Assembly (NCBI GenBank): GCA_013365365.1
Contig: JABVXU010000360.1
Location: 1 to 56,799, forward strand
Source: Cruorifilaria tuberocauda
Taxonomy: Eukaryota; Nematoda; Chromadorea; Rhabditida; Onchocercidae
Direction: 5' to 3'
Length of the DNA stretch: 56,799 bases
The translations under genes were made by a program, and so were the position numbers. The notes beneath the pieces were generated by a model. That model was not told the origin of the DNA. It ran no database searches and was given only the letters and a program-made list of their open reading frames with translations. Of this stretch, positions 27,901 through 39,930 are shown piece after piece. Every line of letters begins with the position of its first letter. The stretch's first letter is position 1.

Positions 27901-30900
27901 ATGGATAAATTTAAAAAAGCTGAAAAATTTTTTCCACAAATTTAATAACTAGCTGCTTACATAAATTTGTTTAATAAAATCATACATACAATCATCATTG
28001 GCAGTTGATGAAGCATTTTCATTATCTCCAGAATCCAATGGCCTTAAACCAATTGCAAAACTGTGTATTTTGGGTAAAGCACAATAAATTGGCTCATGAA
28101 ATCCTCCAGTTGCATCACGAATCATGGGTATAATCGAACCATTACTATCGCTTATCATCATAATCATTTCCTAAATTTCGACTAACGCATTAATTATAAG
28201 CTTATTTTTATCAAAAAATCATAGAAAAAATAAATTAAAACTTCACTAACAATCAAATTCTAAAAAAAATATATCGGAAAGTTTTTAATTAAAACAAATT
28301 TGGAAACATAGGACAAATATGAAGAAAGTTGAAGTTCAATAAAACGTTATCTTACATCTCCATAATTCTCAAGTCGCGGTAAATGCGACCCAGCATTGCA
28401 TACTGCTGAAACATTTACTGGCAAGACGTGATCACTTTGTATTTTACCAAATACACTGATACGAACCAAATGAAGTCGTCCTCGCTTTTCTATCAACAAC
28501 CGTAAACCTAAGTACATGAAAATTAATGAAATAGAAAATAAGACTAAATAAATGCTGGATGACAGCGTAGCCGGTTTGCTTTTTCTGATTACCAGGTTCA
28601 AAAACCATCTATCACCTCCGACAAACCTGAGTCATTTTGCTTATTTTAAGCAATAAATAACGCAATTTTAATTCTGCATCTATACACTCGTTGTCCACAA
28701 ACACATTGAAAGCGTACTACACGACACATTAGTTATAAAATTCGACAAACCGGTATTATCTATGGTCAAAGAATGCATTTTTTTCATTGATATACCACTC
28801 GGCAATTGTACTTTTTGCATATGCTTTTGGAAATTCTCAGGACAGTGAGGTATTCTACTATTTGGCGTTACAACAACAAGATCATCTCTGCGCATGAGAC
28901 GAATTTTTCCTAAATCACAAGCATCTTGATTGTATGTATCACCATCATCATTAGAGACCATTGGTTTGTACATAATCCCACAGTAAGCTCCATCAACCTG
29001 AAAATGAATTCAGAAAGTTACTAACTTTCCGCTTTAGAATACCATGAAAAAGTGGATGACAGACTCTATAGAAATCATTACCAACTTAGATTAAAAAAAA
29101 TGCATACAATTTTGACAATGGCTGTATCCTGTGAGGTTTCTTTGTGAATGAATATTACTTCATTAAGAGCCCATGCAGTCTCTCGATAAGTATTTCCTTT
29201 TTGATCTTCACGTGGTCGTTTACCGTATTCTGAAAGTATAGATTTTCCTTTAATAGTAAAAGCAGAAGTATGATATTTCAAAACTTCACAAAAAGTATGA
29301 TATTTCAAAACTTCACAGTGAATACGTAAAAATATTAGCCAAACCAGTACAGCAAACAATAAAAGGTGATGTGAGAATGAACCAGTCATTCCAAGATTAA
29401 AAATACATAATTTTCCAGAAAAGAGACAAAGTGCAAGTTTGAACCGTATCACATAACCTTGGATTTCAACTTATAAGAAGCAATAACTTTTTTTTGTCTT
29501 TTAAAGAAAAAGGCTACTACATGGCAAATTAGAATGCAGCTAAGAAGCATGAAGAGAATCAATTAGGTATATAAAGATCCCACAAAACTAATTTAAATAT
29601 TCCCAAAAACTGTCGCTTTAGTTTGGTGTTACAGCTTTCATCAATGTTTTCGTTTTTTATAAAATTCACAGACATTTCCATTCACATACAGTCAAAACAC
29701 GCATATCGTAGATTTACACCAATTTGAATTGACAAATTAATTCTTTCTTTTTCGATTATCGTCGGAACACAAGCACGAGCACAACGAATAGAATTTTATT
29801 GGGGATAAGGAGCAGCTGAGATGCATTCTAATTAACTCACGATTCAAAGAGCCTTTTTTATCAGCCGATTGATGCGCAGAAGAATTGAGGCACGAACCGT
29901 CATCATCACTAGTCTCATCGTGTTGTGCTGGTGTCATTACTCGAAACCTACATAATTCAGACAGCGTCCAAGCTGATTCCATTAAGGCGCCAACCTACAA
30001 ACAAAATTTCATTTATTTATCACTAGAATTTCAACGCTGAAAATTTCATAAGTACAATTTATAAAGTGCTTAAGTGCAATATCGTCAGATTAACCACAAA
30101 AGTTTTTTCAAAAATAAATTCCAACCATTGGTGTTCCAGAACTGAAATTCAAAGCAATTGAGCCCGTCGTGTATATAGGATGCGACTTTGTACGAACTTC
30201 GCAGCCCTCAACCACCTCTGGTGATGCAAGATTTGAATTGCGACGTGATTTTGAACGTATCCGCTCCCATAATTTTCGTCTTTCATTAAACGGATAAATA
30301 CCCCTATAAAAAAGAAATATTCATCCAAAAAAATCACAAGTATTAGTGACAGCTTAATGGCTTTAAATTTAAGATATGATTTCCTATCAGTATCAAAAAA
30401 TTAGAGACGATAATGGAAATGATAAATGACGAAGAAAAAACTAATACATACCACCAATAACAGGTATTTGACTGAGTTTTTACCAGACAATACATCGGAC
30501 ATACATACACTGATGCATATTTCTCTCCATCCGGTATTTCCATCAACGGTGTTAATAACAAATTGGATATCTTCATACCACATGCTTCGCCATCCATAAA
30601 TGACGCTACTCTATTCATACTTGTTACAACACATGCGCGATATGCACATGATACTACATCTATAAATTTTTCCTCATTCGATGCCTGAAATTGAATCGCT
30701 AGTTATATTGCTAATATAACCAGTAATAGCTCCTATAATCTTTATTATAAATAGAAAATGGTTCACTTAAAAGAAGTTTGTGAAAGAACAATACAGCCAA
30801 ACGGAACTTACGCCAATCAAAAGTTTGGTTCCAAACGGATGTGCGGTCAGTGAACCGTGCCCCTCATTCTTCCATGACCAACTGTAGAAGAATCCATTAT

Positions 30901-32837
30901 CACCTAACGCGATTAATTCACTACTCATAGCAGCTATTTTCACAAATTTCGTTACACCCGTTGGGAACATATCCTGCAATTGAAGAAACCGATCAAAAAC
31001 GTCGACAGTAAGACAACATCAAAATTGCTATGAATCGAAAAAGAGTACATATCTGAGGATAAAATTTCAACCTAAATAATAATGACAGGATCTTTTCTAA
31101 ACAATTTATAATTTTAGATGAAGTTTTTTACCAATCTTGGATAAAAACAAACTCACCGTTTCTTTACCCCAATATTGTAATTTTTCATCATATTTTAAAC
31201 GCGTGTAAGTTTCTGAAGAGAATTCTTTTGCTTTGTCACTTTTTTTATCTGAAAGAAAAAGCTTAACAACCGAAACAAGCATGAACAACAAAATATTTAT
31301 GTAATGTAACATTTTTCTTAACAAATCATTAAAAATTTGTAGGTATATTAACCTTTATCTACTCGTCTTCGAGCAATATCTCTTGCTACAACATAATCGA
31401 AGCCTTCGCCACTTGCATACAAATTATCTCCATCAATCACGGCACTTCCATGTGAATCACTTCGCAATCCGGCATCCAACAACGACAGAAGCTCTTCGGG
31501 AAGATAAGCTTCAGAACCTTCATCCATTTCATCGCCTGAAAACAAGCGTCGAGATGTAAGAAGCCACTCCTTTGAAAAAAATTGTTAAAGGCAAATAGTT
31601 TTGAAAGAAACAGTTACCTTCTTCATCATCACGGCTAAGCAGATTATTTACAGCTTCGTTTACATTGAGATTCGTTCGTTGAAGCTCACGCACAATAACT
31701 TCACGTGATTTTCCTTGTAAAACAACCTTAAAAAGAAAAGTTAACGTAGGCTAAGTACAGCAATAAACACCAGAAATTTTCTTATTAACAGATATCCATA
31801 ACCTTTTCACAATCCAAAAATGATTACATTTCTGAAATAAGTACTAGTCACCTGGGCTTGAGCAATGAGATCCTCGGGAATGGCACTAAGAGGGACAAGC
31901 GGTCGACTTCGATCAACAATCACACCCGCACGTTCACCCAATGCACCCGCCGTCCGTCTCGCTGCCATCATTACCCGTCTAATTTTTGCACCACGACTTA
32001 ATACTGAAAATAATGGAAAAACTTATATTAAAATAAACAACGTGGAAATGAAATATAATTTAGGTGAATTTTAAATATTAAAGAATGAAGAAATTTCAGC
32101 CAATCTGGTTGCATTTCAACTAATTTTCATTCTTTTGTTAGAAAGAACAACTTACCAGTACCAGTAGATGAACCGCTACTACCACCTGTTGTAGGCCCGC
32201 CCCCACTACCACTACTTCCTGAACCTCCACCTCCACTTGTTCCACCGGAGCTCTTGTCATCGCTTGTGTTTTCCTCTCTAGTAGCAGTTGTTAAAGTATA
32301 TTTCAATCGAGCAACACGACCACACTGCAAACATAATGTTTTCTTGCTGAAATGACTTCGCCTGAGTAATAAAAGATTCTAGTTCCCGTTAGATAAAAAT
32401 CCTAATACTTTCTATATTTAGAACTAAACAAAAAACTCGCTATTTGCATACCCTGAATAGAAATGCCACATGATTTGGACCAACGGCAAGTTGTGCAATA
32501 CTGTCGGCATCGATGTTAGCTAGCGCTGCTGTTGATACAGCACCATGCTGATTACGAGCATTTGATGCTTCTTTTATACTGTAAGACACAAAAGACGAAA
32601 GATTTTATCAGTTTCATTTTTCTGCATTTGCTTAGCAAATGAATCCTGATGAAAAGTTATTTTTATGAAATTATACGTAAAAAATATTATACAACCTATA
32701 CAGGCTAAATATCCTTAACGTCTAAACTAAAATTCACCAAAACATTATAAACGCATTATCAATTACCGGTCGATTAAATAATCCTCATTACTTGGAACTG
32801 GAAATGCAAACAGAAATAATTGCTTTTGGTCATCCAT
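12975..32837 (-). CDS. ubr-5: UBR5/HYD-type HECT E3 ubiquitin ligase
   Basis: Orthologue of human UBR5 (EDD). About 2964 residues in 63 phase-consistent exons (minus order): 32767-32837, 32452-32578, 32156-32324, 31852-32003, 31618-31726, 31353-31535, 31157-31248, 30812-30973, 30452-30684, 30126-30303, 29841-29994, 29108-29229, 28751-28997, 28356-28507, 27990-28170, 27680-27844, 27274-27438, 27034-27121, 26846-26925, 26644-26718, 26360-26489, 25810-25922, 25558-25706, 25301-25392, 25064-25210, 24789-24892, 24567-24687, 24378-24480, 24153-24268, 23961-24065, 23530-23881, 23348-23443, 23039-23144, 22873-22932, 22317-22508, 21958-22181, 21805-21888, 21561-21660, 21410-21487, 21082-21171, 20724-20841, 20428-20542, 20077-20246, 19921-20018, 19476-19810, 19326-19385, 19056-19232, 18704-18800, 18485-18571, 18234-18394, 17896-18048, 17482-17706, 17107-17269, 16858-16951, 16536-16734, 16047-16290, 15600-15738, 15258-15483, 14164-14289, 13967-14062, 13576-13704, 13264-13391, 12975-13062. 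Domains: UBA-like (about 162-208), beta-propeller, UBR box (about 1100-1165, [20 protein letters not shown]), acidic stretch (about 1512-1705), MLLE (about 2574-2640), HECT with catalytic Cys2933 (NTCISR), 31 residues from the end as in human. An in-frame stop precedes the ATG and an acceptor lies about 35 bases upstream, fitting trans-splicing. Confidence 0.95.
17301..17328 (+). repeat. A28 homopolymer in a ubr-5 intron
   Basis: Twenty-eight A residues on the plus strand, read as T on the gene's strand, lie about 30 bases upstream of the exon at 17107-17269. It extends the pyrimidine tract before the acceptor. Its length is prone to sequencing and assembly error. Confidence 0.9.
25995..26013. 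repeat. (AT)n microsatellite in a ubr-5 intron
   Basis: An uninterrupted AT alternation of about nine units lies in the intron between the ubr-5 exons at 25810-25922 and 26360-26489. Confidence 0.85.
29266..29317. repeat. 25-bp tandem duplication in a ubr-5 intron
   Basis: The segment beginning AAGTATGATATTTC and ending AAAACTTCACA occurs at 29266-29290 and again, identical, at 29293-29317 with two bases between. Identity suggests a recent duplication inside the intron upstream of the exon at 29108-29229. Confidence 0.9.
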
Positions 32838-35824
32838 ACGATTTTCCAGCTCTCAAAAACAAATCTTTCTGAAATTACTGAATTTTAAATCCATCGATTC
32901 ATTTGCTAAATATTTACCATTATCTGGAAATTTTACAAAAGAAAGAGGGAATGCGATTGACCGGATGTCAAAAAATCGTTGCACATCTAGTGCTTAAGCA
33001 GCTTGTTGATGAAACGCTACTTTACACAATAAAATTTACTTTACTTACTTTAATTGGTAATTTCACGAGATCCAAAAAGTTCGATATGCTTCGTTGCGAT
33101 ATAATTTCAAACTAAATCTGTTTTGTGTATAAAAAATTCCAAGCCCTTTTAATTACCTGAAAATATTCCCAAGCAAGCGTTTTTTCCAAAAAATAACATT
33201 ATGGTAAAACGACCCATTGAAACAATCCATTCAGTTTTCAGGATACAAATAATTTATTTTCAACGTCATAAAGCCAAGCAAAATTATGCCAGTATAACCC
33301 CACCACCTTTCCCTAGTCTATCCTGGACAACTGAAGTAGAGCCACATCACTCCTTAGATCCACTGGACCAATTTCCAAATAATGTTATTAGGCATCGAAC
33401 TATAGCACTGCATTTTGTCCAGAGCTATCCATTTCTGCGATCTAATAATTAATATTAATCGCTATTTTTGTTAACTAATGTGTCCGAGTACAAGTGATCA
33501 AGGTTGACAATTCTTCCGAAAATGTGTGACCAGATTAATTATAAGCATCAGGTGGAGAAATAGTTATCGAACATGGTTTCGGAACCAAAAGTCATGTAAA
33601 AATTTTTTTTCCGATATCGATTGTTATAATATATGACAGATATCATCACATTGATCTATCCTATTATCGCTTGTCATGTCTCCACCTGAATTTTTTAGTA
33701 AAAAAGTCTACCAAGGTATTTTTTGGGAAAATACATGTTCATAAAATATATCCAAAAAGCAAATTTGAAAGTTTCAATAAATCACAATACATGGAAGTGC
33801 AGATAAGCATGAAGAATTTGACGCGCTACAAGCTAGAATTCGATATGAAAATGAGGAATAGGTGAAGCGGTTGAATATAACTATCAGAATATACTGAACA
33901 GTTTATAGAGCGCTTACATAGACGCTTGTGACGCTATAATCATGAATTGATCTTCCAGGAAACAATTATCGATCAGTAATGCATGTTGAAATCAATCTTG
34001 TGAGAACGTAACTAATTCAACTAAGTATTAATCCGCGATATATGTCGAGTCTTCCGGTATCTTTCATGAACGATCCTTTCAAACAACTGCTGGGTGAACA
34101 GAACCTCGACTTTTCTCCCACATCTTCACAATATTTCAAATAAAAAGGATTATTGCAGGGCAAAATGCACAAATTGTCTTCTTCCTGCCACATTGTCACT
34201 CGAAGCATGCCCATACACATACATATCTCTGTGTACACAACCACTCACACCCTGCACTAAGCCTTCTCATCAGTTTTACTACATTGCGCGCCACTATTGT
34301 ACGATACTACTACTAACATAGTGATGTTGTTATTACTACTGCGCTGCAGGTTACTACGATTACTAATCCTATGACTAGATTCTATTTTCATATTATATGC
34401 ATTTACATTTACCGCAACCTCGTCTACACTTGCGCCCATTTACGTCGAAACAAACGTCGTTCTTCGGTTATTTATTGACTATTGCTATTTACCAAATTCG
34501 ATTTTCAAAATTTTAGCAGTGCAAGATTATGCAAGCATAACTCACAGAATGTGCAATTTACAAAACAGATTTTATACGCTGGCAAGCACATCATTCTAAC
34601 AAAATGGGCGAATGAACTGGGATTGCAAGCGTCAGAATGGGCGCTGTTCGTGCTGCAGCAGCACTTCAGAGGATGCAACAAACCGCTGCAATAGCTGATC
34701 TCAATGTGTTATGCAGTGTGCGTGTGAATCAAGCATATTACGCCATTTTGCGCAATTCTGACCTCTTACCTTCCCATTCTATTCCTTCTTATTCTCTTTC
34801 GTTCTATCTGCTATATTTTCCCATTTGTCTTTTCTTTTCACTCCGTTCTCATTTTTTCCTCTTCTTTTTTCTCCTGTTTTCATTTCATCGCATTATTTTT
34901 AGTCAAGTTTTCTTTTTCTTAAACTTACCCGACAATCGAGATAGCTTTGGTAAGAGTGCAGAAGTAGCACTGATGCTAAGGAAATCTCGGAAATTTAGAT
35001 GGCTTGATTGGATTGTATATCGAATATTATGTGTCATTTATTTTGAAAAGTTGCTTATAATGTTAAGAATTATTATACTCATCTGGTTTCATCTGATTTT
35101 CTTCTCATTTTGAGTTCGAATTTTTTAATTTCGTTATAATTTTTGAAAGCTGTTAGCGTGCACATTTTATTCGATTCGATGCAAACTAAGGTTCAGTCAT
35201 TATCAAACTTCAATTATTAATTGAAATAAAAGCAGAACAAACTGAAGTTGTAGCATTGCTAATAATGAATTATTCATAATTTTTTCACAAAAAAAATATA
35301 TATGAAGAAATCTGATTGATCTATTCCACTCTTTTTATCAATCATCCTTGATAAATCAGTTTTCAAATCAACGAAAATATTGAAAGAAAGAAGAGTTATC
35401 TATCATTTGCAACTTCTCCGAATTTTATCATTCCCGCAATCCCACTAACCTCACTAATGATCACATCCGTCATTTTGGATGCTAACGAAAATTTCAATTG
35501 TTCATATACAATACTGATTTATAAATGCTAGGTTTCTTATTACTGTTTAATCAAACGTTGTATTATCTGAATATTTTATACAAATGTACAGTAAACTTTA
35601 TTTCGTATATATCATCTCTATCCAGTAGATACAATTAAACATAAATAAATTAAACATCTCTATCATATCTAACCTTATCATAATTTGAAAATGATAGACA
35701 AACCGAGAATAAGGACAAAATCGTAAACGCTGTTTAAAATCTTTGCTGTTTAATTGCTGTCACTTTTTTTGGAACTATTATCCGATTAAAATGTCACAGG
35801 AGACCTGTTTATGTGCTTGCACGT
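32838..35824. other. intergenic region upstream of ubr-5
   Basis: No exon can be supported. The stretch 34040-34740 is more GC-rich than its flanks and may hold promoter sequence for ubr-5 or an unrecognised non-coding unit. The longest open frame (plus, 34637-35113, 158 codons) begins Ala/Gln-rich and then runs through a pyrimidine tract giving Phe/Leu/Ser strings, with no family resemblance; I do not call it. The left part, 32900-34000, is AT-rich and featureless to the eye. Confidence 0.45.
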
Positions 35825-35830
35825 TTTATT
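35825..35830 (-). terminator. candidate polyadenylation signal of the DRAM-like gene
   Basis: TTTATT on the plus strand is AATAAA on the minus strand, about 160 bases after the stop codon of the DRAM-like gene. Confidence 0.4.
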
Positions 35831-35991
35831 AAACTTTCCATTGAATATGTGTATGTGTAGATTTTCACAGTCACATTTTTAACAGCTTATATTTATCATA
35901 GATACACATTGCATAGGTGATTTCAATCTAAAAATAAAAAAAATTACTGAGCTGACAAATATTAAACTGGGAGTATGACGTTATGGAATGC

Positions 35992-38900
35992 TTATAATCT
36001 GGAATTGTTTAAAATGTAAAAATTAACCGGCAATTTCATACTATCTGCTGTTGTATTATCGCCATTACAGCATGAATCATTCATACTATTTTCGATAACA
36101 GTTGGTATAGAAATACTGATTGGATGATCATTCATACTGCTACGTTCGATATGGGTCAGAGAACTTTTATCAACGGTATCAAAATTAAATTGATGATTTT
36201 GATAAAGCGTATCCAAATTGAGTTTAAGTTTTGGTGCATGACAGCTTGCGTTCCGAAATTCGATTGCAAAAGTAAGAATATAAAGTTCGAAACAAATTGC
36301 TAGCAACCATTCCGAACAGGTAGCAATCATATGTTCCACATAATGCTGTACTTTAAATGAATTATAAATTTTTCACTCTCTTTTTTCCAATCATTTATTT
36401 TTATGTTTTAAATTAAAATATTCATCACTGGAAAAAAAAATATCAGAATGGTTAGGCAATCGATATACCGCTTCCATCAATTTTTCAGGTTCTAACCATA
36501 TTCAGTAAACAGCCAAGCCATGTTAATATCTAACAAGACATATAATGTCTTGAATGACTATATTGTCACATTAGCTATAAAAAAGATGAAGGCATGTAAA
36601 TTCAGCTTATCAGAAATCCAAAATTGAAAGTTAAAAATTGGTCATAAACTTACCGGACTATTGGGTGTCCATTCATAAAGTGGTTGCTTGCAACTAAGCC
36701 AATTTTTTGGCTGTTGGCTAAGTATTGTTCCAAATACTCCTACTTAAAATTATAATTTGCATCAATAGTCACTTCATTAAAATAATGTTTCATTACTAAT
36801 TTTAATTAACAACACTCAAATAGCGTATCTAGAGTAAATATGTGAAGTTGAAGTTAATCGAATTAGTTGAAATGGGATTCATTAGTTCACTCTATTCAAA
36901 GATACAACTACGCAAGTTGAATTTATTAGAAAACATGAAAAATCAATACATGAAAAAAGTATTTTCATAATACGTTTTTTTGTCCGTTCCTTGCTTTAAG
37001 AGTGAATTAATGATTTAGAAAAGAAATAAGCTTTAATTTTCAAAATATTGATTAATTAATTTAAGGGAATGAAATATTTTTAGATTAAATAGATAAATAA
37101 TTTGATTAGCGAAAAGAAAATTGTTTACTGTTAATGAGGAAAATGGTTGACAAACAGCATAGAAGTAGGCGACAATGTGGTACTATAGTTCTTGCAAACT
37201 TAGGTCTCATCCGATAACTGAAAATAGTCTGGGCCCAAGTGTATACTAAACCACATCCAAAAGCCAGCAACGCTCCAATATAGTGAACTATGATAAAATT
37301 CATTTCCTGCAAACTTGTCCAGCTATTTTATGATTTATTATTTAGAGAAAAAAAGGTGATGCGAAAAATTATGCAATGTAATTGATTTTATATTGAACGG
37401 GTTATTTGCGTAATAATTAAAATTAGAAATGATTAACAGTGTGAATTGTCGATCGAAAAAGTTTAAAATTAATAATGACAGGCAATCATTGTTGGAAAAG
37501 TTTTAATAACAACAACCGAAAAGAGTTCAAAATTAATCAACTATAAATATTTTATCAGTTTTACCGAATCAAATTCACAATTAAGAGATTTGTATTACTT
37601 GGAAATTGCCGATTAAACTGACACCAAATGCCGAAAAATATCCAAACCACAAGTATATTGTGCAATAATTTCGCCAACTTCCATCTTTCTATAAAGCATT
37701 TCTAGAACTCGCTTTTAGTTACAAAGTTAAAACTTTTCATTTGTTTACAAGATGTGAGTAATTTTTCGGGTTATTAGTTGTGACGGATTCAAACATCAGA
37801 TCCAATGAAAAGAAATGATGCTCAAAAACTGTCTCATTATTCAAACCATTAAAATATTTTTCCATTAAATCACAACGTTTTATTAAAAATCCAAATTCTT
37901 CAAACTAAAAACATTTTCTTCAAAAAGAATATTTTCAAAGAATTTTAAATTTCTTAATTTAAAAAGACCAGATAATTCATATTATATGGCAGCGTATTCA
38001 ATTCAAGTGAATTTGGGAAAAAAAAGAAATGAAAGAAATAAAAACATTTGGAAAACCAAATATTTATCTAAATGATCATCACAGTTACAGAACAATTAAA
38101 TAGAACATTAAATGTAACTAAAAAATTGCTTAAAAAAATAATAATAAAGTTTAAAATATATGTATTAAAATTTCTTTTATCAAAATTCGTAAATATCAAA
38201 AAATATCACTCCATTTTGATTCAAAATATTATCCTCTGATCATAATAAGCAATTTAAAACCTGTTTTAAATGATGCCAATAAAATTCAATAAGTTGTCGA
38301 TGCCTTAAATATGCAGTTATTGCAACTGAAAAATCAGCATTTCAACGAATGAACAGTAATAAGGGAAAAAATTGCTAACAGTGTCAATAATTTACTTCCA
38401 AATCTCTTTAAATAAATTTCATATTGCAAAAAGTATCATCAAATTGAAAAATTCCAATTACGGAAGGATTTAAAGAAGAAACGAAAATTTAAACATAATT
38501 AACTCCTATTTTAGTCATAATTGAAATCCTTTCTTCAAAATCTTTTTTTAAAAAAAAGAGAAAGCAGAGAAATCAACTACAGAGTATTTAAGCGTCGGAT
38601 AAAATAAATTAAACTTTCTGTAAAAATACGGCGACAAGAAAAACAAACTTACAGAGAAGAGCGGACAAATTGAGGAGTTGTCCGAAAATACAACTTTCTG
38701 GGGGCAATGTACCGCTGTCACTAAATTTCACCTTTCTTTACAATAATGCATCAACCAAATTGATTAAATTCAATGACTTCAGATGCTCAGTATATTGTTA
38801 AGTTAGATTTTGAATTTATTAACGAAATATTTTAAAATTAAATTTGCACACGATTTAAAATGAGCTAAACAGAAATTAAACCTCCCACTACTGATGGTAA

Positions 38901-39930
38901 ATTACTACATCTATGAAATTAAGTAACTCATGAATTATAATATGGTCTTATATTAAAACAAAACATAAAATTGTTTATTAACTAGTTTTATCAAATACAT
39001 TTGTTGATAATTGATAATTTCATGCTAATAATGGCTATGAATTAGAAGGCAAGCAATAAAAATAAAGCACAAGATTTCAACTCTAAACTAGAAAAAGTCA
39101 AATGTTTGGCTGAGTTACATATTAATATCAGAGTAAATTTTTTTCCATTTTTTTGTTATATAAATCAGTTTAGTTTGTATCGTCGGAAAACTTATTGATT
39201 TAGATCGAAGATTTAACGTGAAAGACTTCACATTCCTATCAAATAAACTGTAGGTATTAATTTACCTGATGTATGGCCAAAATGCAGAGACATGCTTTTC
39301 TGAAACAGCTATACAGTATCTGTAAGGGAAGAATCGTCAACATGGCTCAGCATACGCTGAATAAAAATTTCAGGAATTTGACAAGAACTACCGGATAACG
39401 ATATGAAGGATCTTAATTTGAAAATTTGATCACTTCGATTCATTACTGATTCATTCCATATGATTTTTTTTTACAATGAACAATATTACAATTGCAATAT
39501 TGTCAATATTTCTAAAAGTGGAAAGAATTATGTCGGATAAGAAAGGTTAGAAGAGTTGCACCATTTCAAAATTCCAAGAAATCATCCCGTACCGCGGAAA
39601 TTCAGAATAGGTATATCATCTTGAGATTTCAGAAGTCTTGTAGAATACAAAGAATGAAGATCGAATAAAATAGTCTAAAGTGAAATTATGCATTACCAAT
39701 TTCATGACATGCAAGCAATATGGAATGATTTATATTACAAGAATATACACGCCAATTACTTTAAATTAACTCAATTACAATCTTGATAAAGATTCTTTTG
39801 AGCATTAAAATTAAAAATTCTTAATTCTGACACACAATTAAAAATAAACAATAACTTACGATATGATAAAAGCGGAAAGGCTTAAGAGAGATGTGAACAG
39901 CGGAATGATCCAAATTTTTTTTAGTGCCAT
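35992..39930 (-). CDS. DRAM/TMEM150 (Frag1/DRAM/Sfk1) family membrane protein
   Basis: Multi-pass membrane protein of the damage-regulated autophagy modulator family; vertebrate members act in lysosomal or plasma membranes, and DRAM1 promotes autophagy. Eight phase-consistent exons in minus order: 39860-39930, 39266-39319, 38653-38720, 38261-38325, 37599-37688, 37129-37306, 36654-36742, 35992-36345; 322 residues. Visible family landmarks: HVSAFWPYISDSG then PPESCIFG (about residues 34-55), FGYFSAFGVSLIGNFQ (about 100-116), HYIGALLAFGCGLVYTWAQT (about 124-143), and the last helix with CSEWLLAICFELYILTFA (about 215-232). About six hydrophobic segments are expected. The C-terminal tail of about 85 residues is polar, rich in Asn and Ser, and makes the protein longer than human DRAM1 (238) or DRAM2 (266). 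Which subfamily it belongs to cannot be settled by eye. Confidence 0.85.

Noticed and set aside
34637..35113. 158-codon plus-strand open frame.
   Set aside because: Most of it is translation of a pyrimidine tract (Phe, Leu, Ser strings); no splice context, no family resemblance.
36742..36760. Possibility that the DRAM-like gene is a processed or broken copy.
   Set aside because: All eight exons join in phase without stops and carry every family landmark.
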